Assembly (NCBI GenBank): GCA_025655635.1
Contig: JAHXIM010000081.1
Location: 1-9,172, forward strand
Length of the DNA: 9,172 nt
Reading direction: 5' to 3'
DNA from: a gamma proteobacterium symbiont of Lucinoma myriamae
GTDB taxonomy: Bacteria; Pseudomonadota; Gammaproteobacteria; GRL18
Shown here: positions 6,897-9,172 of the stretch, piece by piece
Numbering within the stretch: the stretch's first letter is position 1
Layout of the letters: every line of letters begins with the position of its first letter
Notes under the pieces: generated by a model
Database searches by the model: none
What the model was told of the DNA's origin: nothing
The model's input: the letters and a program-made list of their open reading frames with translations, nothing else
Position numbers and translations under genes: made by a program

Positions 6897-7868
6897 ATGA
6901 CACAAGAAAAGGCACAAGAAAACTTTGAAAATAGTTTAATTGGGGAATCACCAGAGTTGAATAGTGTTGTCTGGGCGGCAAAGATTACGGCTGCTTCTGA
7001 TGTGACAGTCCTGGTTCAGGGTGAAAGCGGCAGTGGTAAAGAAGTATTTGCCAAAGTCATCCACAATGGCAGTAAAAGAAGCTCACAAAAGCTGGTATCA
7101 GTTAATTGTGCTGCTATTCCTGAAAGTCTTGCAGAATCCATGTTATTTGGACATATTAAAGGTTCTTTTACTGGAGCACTTAGCAATCAGGCTGGCTATA
7201 TTCAATCCGCCGATAAAGGCACTTTATTTTTAGATAAAATTGGTGAACTGCCTCTTTCAGTGCAGGCTAAGTTACTGCGCTTTTTAGAGTCTTCCGAGTG
7301 CCAGAAAGTTGGCTCAACAGCAACAGAAAAAGTGGATGTGCGTGTAATTGCCGCGACTAACCGTGATCTTCGGAGCGAAATTCAAAAAGGTAATTTCCGT
7401 GAAGATTTGTTCTATCGTCTGCATATCGTACCCCTGGAAATTCCACCATTGCGTGAGCGCACAGGTGATCTACAGCTTTTACTTAATCATTTTACTCAGT
7501 CTTTGGCTCAGAAATACAATGTAGACCCAACGACTTATAGTAAAAGTGCAATAAAATGCCTGAAAGCTTATTCCTGGCCTGGTAACGTACGTGAATTACG
7601 CAATTTATGTGAAAGAATGAGTATTTTACTGGCGGGTAAAACAATTGAAGCTGAAAATCTTCCTGGTGAAATTAAAAATTCTCAAAGACCGCAGCAGGAT
7701 AATTTAATTTCATTACCTGATGCTGGTTTATCATTAGAAAAAGTTGAAATTGAATTAATCAAACAGGCTTTGGATAAAACATCTGGAAATCAGAGTCAGG
7801 CTGCCCGTCTTTTGGGGCTGACTCGTGATACTCTGCTTTATAGAATGAAAAAATACACGTTAAATTAA
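6897..7868 (+). CDS. Sigma54-type AAA+ activator, no N-terminal sensor, Walker B variant
   Basis: Member of the bacterial enhancer-binding protein family, whose AAA+ ring hydrolyses ATP to open sigma54 promoters. The 323 residues hold only an AAA+ domain (about 15-255) and a C-terminal Fis-type helix-turn-helix (NQSQAARLLGLTRDTLLYRM, about 297-316); there is no receiver, GAF or PAS domain, as in PspF. Numbered from the ATG: Walker A GESGSGKE 42-49; GSFTGA 89-94, the sigma54-contact loop (usually GAFTGA); FREDLFYRL 167-175 with the arginine fingers; sensor II WPGNVREL 227-234. Walker B reads GTLFLDKIGELP (108-119): Lys114 replaces the near-invariant catalytic Glu. The usual ESELFGHEKG reads ESMLFGHIKG, losing two acidic residues. 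ATP binding and DNA binding look intact; hydrolysis is doubtful. The start is uncertain: TTG at 6885 would add four residues; I prefer the ATG, with GAG 7 nt upstream. Divergent from lptD; targets unknown. Confidence 0.88.
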   Translation: MTQEKAQENFENSLIGESPELNSVVWAAKITAASDVTVLVQGESGSGKEVFAKVIHNGSKRSSQKLVSVNCAAIPESLAESMLFGHIKGSFTGALSNQAGYIQSADKGTLFLDKIGELPLSVQAKLLRFLESSECQKVGSTATEKVDVRVIAATNRDLRSEIQKGNFREDLFYRLHIVPLEIPPLRERTGDLQLLLNHFTQSLAQKYNVDPTTYSKSAIKCLKAYSWPGNVRELRNLCERMSILLAGKTIEAENLPGEIKNSQRPQQDNLISLPDAGLSLEKVEIELIKQALDKTSGNQSQAARLLGLTRDTLLYRMKKYTLN

Positions 7869-7883
7869 AGCCTTAATTTTTTT
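7862..7883 (+). terminator. Weak AT-only hairpin with T-tract after the activator gene
   Basis: A perfect 7-bp stem AAATTAA (7862-7868, including the stop codon) and TTAATTT (7873-7879) closes on an AGCC loop and runs into a T-tract (7877-7883). The shape is that of an intrinsic terminator, but the stem has no G-C pairs, so it is probably inefficient. Confidence 0.35.
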
Positions 7884-7915
7884 AGCGTATTATTTTAAAA
7901 ATAAGCCATTTGTTT

Positions 7916-8374
7916 TTAATGTGTTAAGAATGAATGGCTGCTTTTCTCAAAATCTAGTGCCTTACAGGCTGCTTCTGTCAACTCTGACTGATAATCATTT
8001 TGAATTATGCTCTGATAGCAACCGTATTCTTGTGCCAGATTGGAAGTATATTGCAATAAATCTCTGGCGACAGTTGCCTGAAGTTCCCGGTGTAGTAATT
8101 TTTCTGACACAATCAGATCGCTAATGAGTGCTGTGGTCGAACCTTCATGGGTCATTTGTACAATGATGACTAAGGTCACAATGCCGACAATACCTTGTTC
8201 CGAGCTGGCAATTATCTGAAAATAATTGGGATCATTTAAAATAGTCTGATAGATAGTATTAGCATCGCGTAATTCCATTGCTATGCCATTGTCGGCTTCG
8301 GGTGCATCAATAAGTGCTAAAATTTCTTCCAGATCACTCTCATTCGCTTTTCTTATAATGATATTATCAGACAT
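7916..8374 (-). CDS. GNAT-fold acetyltransferase-like protein, possibly non-catalytic
   Basis: Small soluble protein of 152 residues with the outline of a GNAT domain: an opening strand and helix (IIIRKANESDLEEILALI, 5-22), a middle strand pair (FQIIASSEQGIVGIVTLVIIV, about 52-72) and the motif A strand (TALISDLIVSEKL, 81-93) followed by a helix. The acetyl-CoA pyrophosphate loop, normally (R/Q)xxGx(G/A), reads HRELQATV (95-102) with no glycine, so cofactor binding and catalysis are questionable. The C-terminal half (YQSIIQNDYQSELTEAACKALDFEKSS) resembles the usual motif B region ending in the GF segment, here LDFEKS. Substrate unknown. ATG start, 15 nt after lipB, with a Shine-Dalgarno spanning the lipB stop, so it is probably co-transcribed and coupled to lipB. 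It may act on a protein or small molecule, or be a non-enzymatic relative; nothing in the sequence decides this. Confidence 0.7.
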   Translation of the reverse strand: MSDNIIIRKANESDLEEILALIDAPEADNGIAMELRDANTIYQTILNDPNYFQIIASSEQGIVGIVTLVIIVQMTHEGSTTALISDLIVSEKLLHRELQATVARDLLQYTSNLAQEYGCYQSIIQNDYQSELTEAACKALDFEKSSHSFLTH

Positions 8375-8386
8375 AATACACTACTT

Positions 8387-8392
8387 TCCTTA
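8387..8392 (-). promoter_or_regulatory. Shine-Dalgarno of the GNAT gene nested in the lipB stop codon
   Basis: On the minus strand TAAGGA begins with the TAA stop of lipB (8390-8392) and lies 12 nt before the ATG at 8374. The spacing is longer than ideal, but no better site lies closer. Confidence 0.55.
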
Positions 8393-9037
8393 AAATCCTT
8401 CTTTCCATATTACTACGTCATAACCAAGATTTTTTGATAAATGGCAAGTCAGTTTTTGTTGCACCTGAGATAGCTGAATTTCTTCAATATAGTCACAAAG
8501 CTGAATGACTTCAAGATTTTTATAGCCACAGGGATTAATTTGCTTAAAAGGATCTAAGTTCATTGCCACATTGAGACTCAAGCCATGAAAACTACAGCCT
8601 TTTTTTATACGCAAGCCTAAAGCTGCAATTTTGGCCTCACCTATATAGACTCCCGGAGCCTCTTTTTTTGCATAGGCTTTGAGTTGATATTCATTAAGTG
8701 TAGTAATAATACTCTGTTCTATCAAGCTGACAAGCTTACGCACGCCAAGAGCACGGCGCTTAATATCAATCATAAGATAAATAATAAGTTGTCCTGGACC
8801 GTGATAGGTCACCTGGCCGCCACGGTCTATATCAATAAGAGGGATATGAGTGGAGCTTAAAATATGTTCTTTTTTAGCGTTTCTTCCTAACGTAAATATC
8901 GGCTCATGTTCAAGTAACCAGATTTCATCAGTCGTGTCAGATGTTCTCTTGTCAGTGAAGGATTGCATGGCCTGCCAGATAGGTGTATAGGCTTGCAGGC
9001 CTAATGTTCTTACGAGCAGTGTATCAGATTGGGACAA
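8390..9037 (-). CDS. lipB: Octanoyl-[acyl-carrier-protein]:protein N-octanoyltransferase LipB
   Basis: Cytoplasmic enzyme that moves an octanoyl group from acyl carrier protein to lysines of lipoyl domains (pyruvate and 2-oxoglutarate dehydrogenases, glycine cleavage H protein), before sulfur insertion by LipA. The 215 residues are near the E. coli length and align along most of it: TLGLQAYTPIWQAM at 11-24, EIWLLEHEPIFTLGR at 38-52, RGGQVTYHGPGQ at 72-83, APGVYIGEAKIAALGLRI at 127-144, GCSFHGLSLNV at 147-157 and INPCGY at 167-172. The catalytic pair is present as Lys136 (GEAKIAALG) and Cys170 (NPCGY). The start is TTG: upstream in frame are CCC, TCC, ATA, TGG and then TAA, with no ATG or GTG. 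GGA at 9046-9048, 8 nt upstream, serves as Shine-Dalgarno. The gene is followed by a coupled GNAT-like gene. Neither lipA nor the ybeD-like gene often found beside lipB is visible. Confidence 0.96.
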   Translation of the reverse strand: MSQSDTLLVRTLGLQAYTPIWQAMQSFTDKRTSDTTDEIWLLEHEPIFTLGRNAKKEHILSSTHIPLIDIDRGGQVTYHGPGQLIIYLMIDIKRRALGVRKLVSLIEQSIITTLNEYQLKAYAKKEAPGVYIGEAKIAALGLRIKKGCSFHGLSLNVAMNLDPFKQINPCGYKNLEVIQLCDYIEEIQLSQVQQKLTCHLSKNLGYDVVIWKEGF

Positions 9038-9172
9038 GGGGGATATCCATTATTTAATGGTAATTATTCAGCGTATATTTCTTAATTAGTCGACCCTGAA
9101 AAAAGACAATCTCAATGACACAATAGATTATCGTACAATATTGATTCTATTTTTATTGTTCATGATCATATT
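9038..9172 (-). other. Upstream region of lipB, no gene seen
   Basis: AT-rich, 135 nt to the window edge. It must hold the lipB leader and perhaps a promoter, but I found no clear -35/-10 pair on the minus strand; candidates such as TTGTCT followed by TAATTA have a spacer of only 15 nt. Small palindromes (CAATATTG near 9137, ATGATCAT near 9162) are present and of unclear meaning. A divergent gene may begin beyond the edge. Confidence 0.3.

Noticed and set aside
7904..7939. Inverted repeat AGCCATT / AATGGCT near the end of the GNAT gene
   Set aside because: Loop of 22 nt, overlap with coding sequence and no T-tract on either side; not a convincing terminator.
9024..9050. ATG at 9048-9050 as the start of lipB
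   Set aside because: It is in another frame and reaches a stop after eight codons; the lipB frame has only TTG available.

Overview
The window looks like an ordinary chromosomal segment of a moderately AT-rich gammaproteobacterium. The evidence is the lptD-surA-pdxA gene order, an LptD of about 910 residues with an N-terminal extension like those I recall from Pseudomonas, a LipB closely resembling the enterobacterial enzyme, and a Fis-type sigma54 activator. I cannot name the genus. I see no phage, insertion sequence, CRISPR array, tRNA or rRNA.

Layout. (1) Positions 2-1387, plus strand: the 3' part of a large cyclic-di-GMP enzyme, with the tail of a GGDEF domain, a complete EAL domain and a C-terminal zinc-binding CZB domain. 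(2) Positions 1490-6569, minus strand: the run lptD, surA, pdxA, convergent with gene 1. LptD inserts lipopolysaccharide into the outer membrane, SurA is the periplasmic chaperone for outer-membrane proteins including LptD, and PdxA makes a vitamin B6 precursor. The rsmA (ksgA) gene that follows pdxA in E. coli is absent here. (3) Positions 6570-6896: the region between the divergent lptD and activator genes, with one good and one fair sigma70-type promoter and an AT-rich dyad between them. (4) Positions 6897-7868, plus strand: a sigma54-type AAA+ activator without a sensory N-terminus, in which the Walker B glutamate is replaced by lysine. (5) Positions 7916-9037, minus strand: lipB (octanoyl transfer, first step of lipoate synthesis) followed by a small GNAT-like protein with a degenerate acetyl-CoA loop. 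(6) Positions 9038-9172: sequence upstream of lipB with no gene visible.

Two themes recur. In all three minus-strand gene pairs the Shine-Dalgarno of the downstream gene is nested in the stop codon of the upstream gene, suggesting translational coupling. pdxA and lipB must both start at TTG, because in-frame stops lie just upstream and no ATG is available.

I do not see a convincing new multi-gene system. The best leads are the Walker B variant activator divergent from lptD, the GGDEF-EAL-CZB fusion, and the possibly non-catalytic GNAT protein coupled to lipB.
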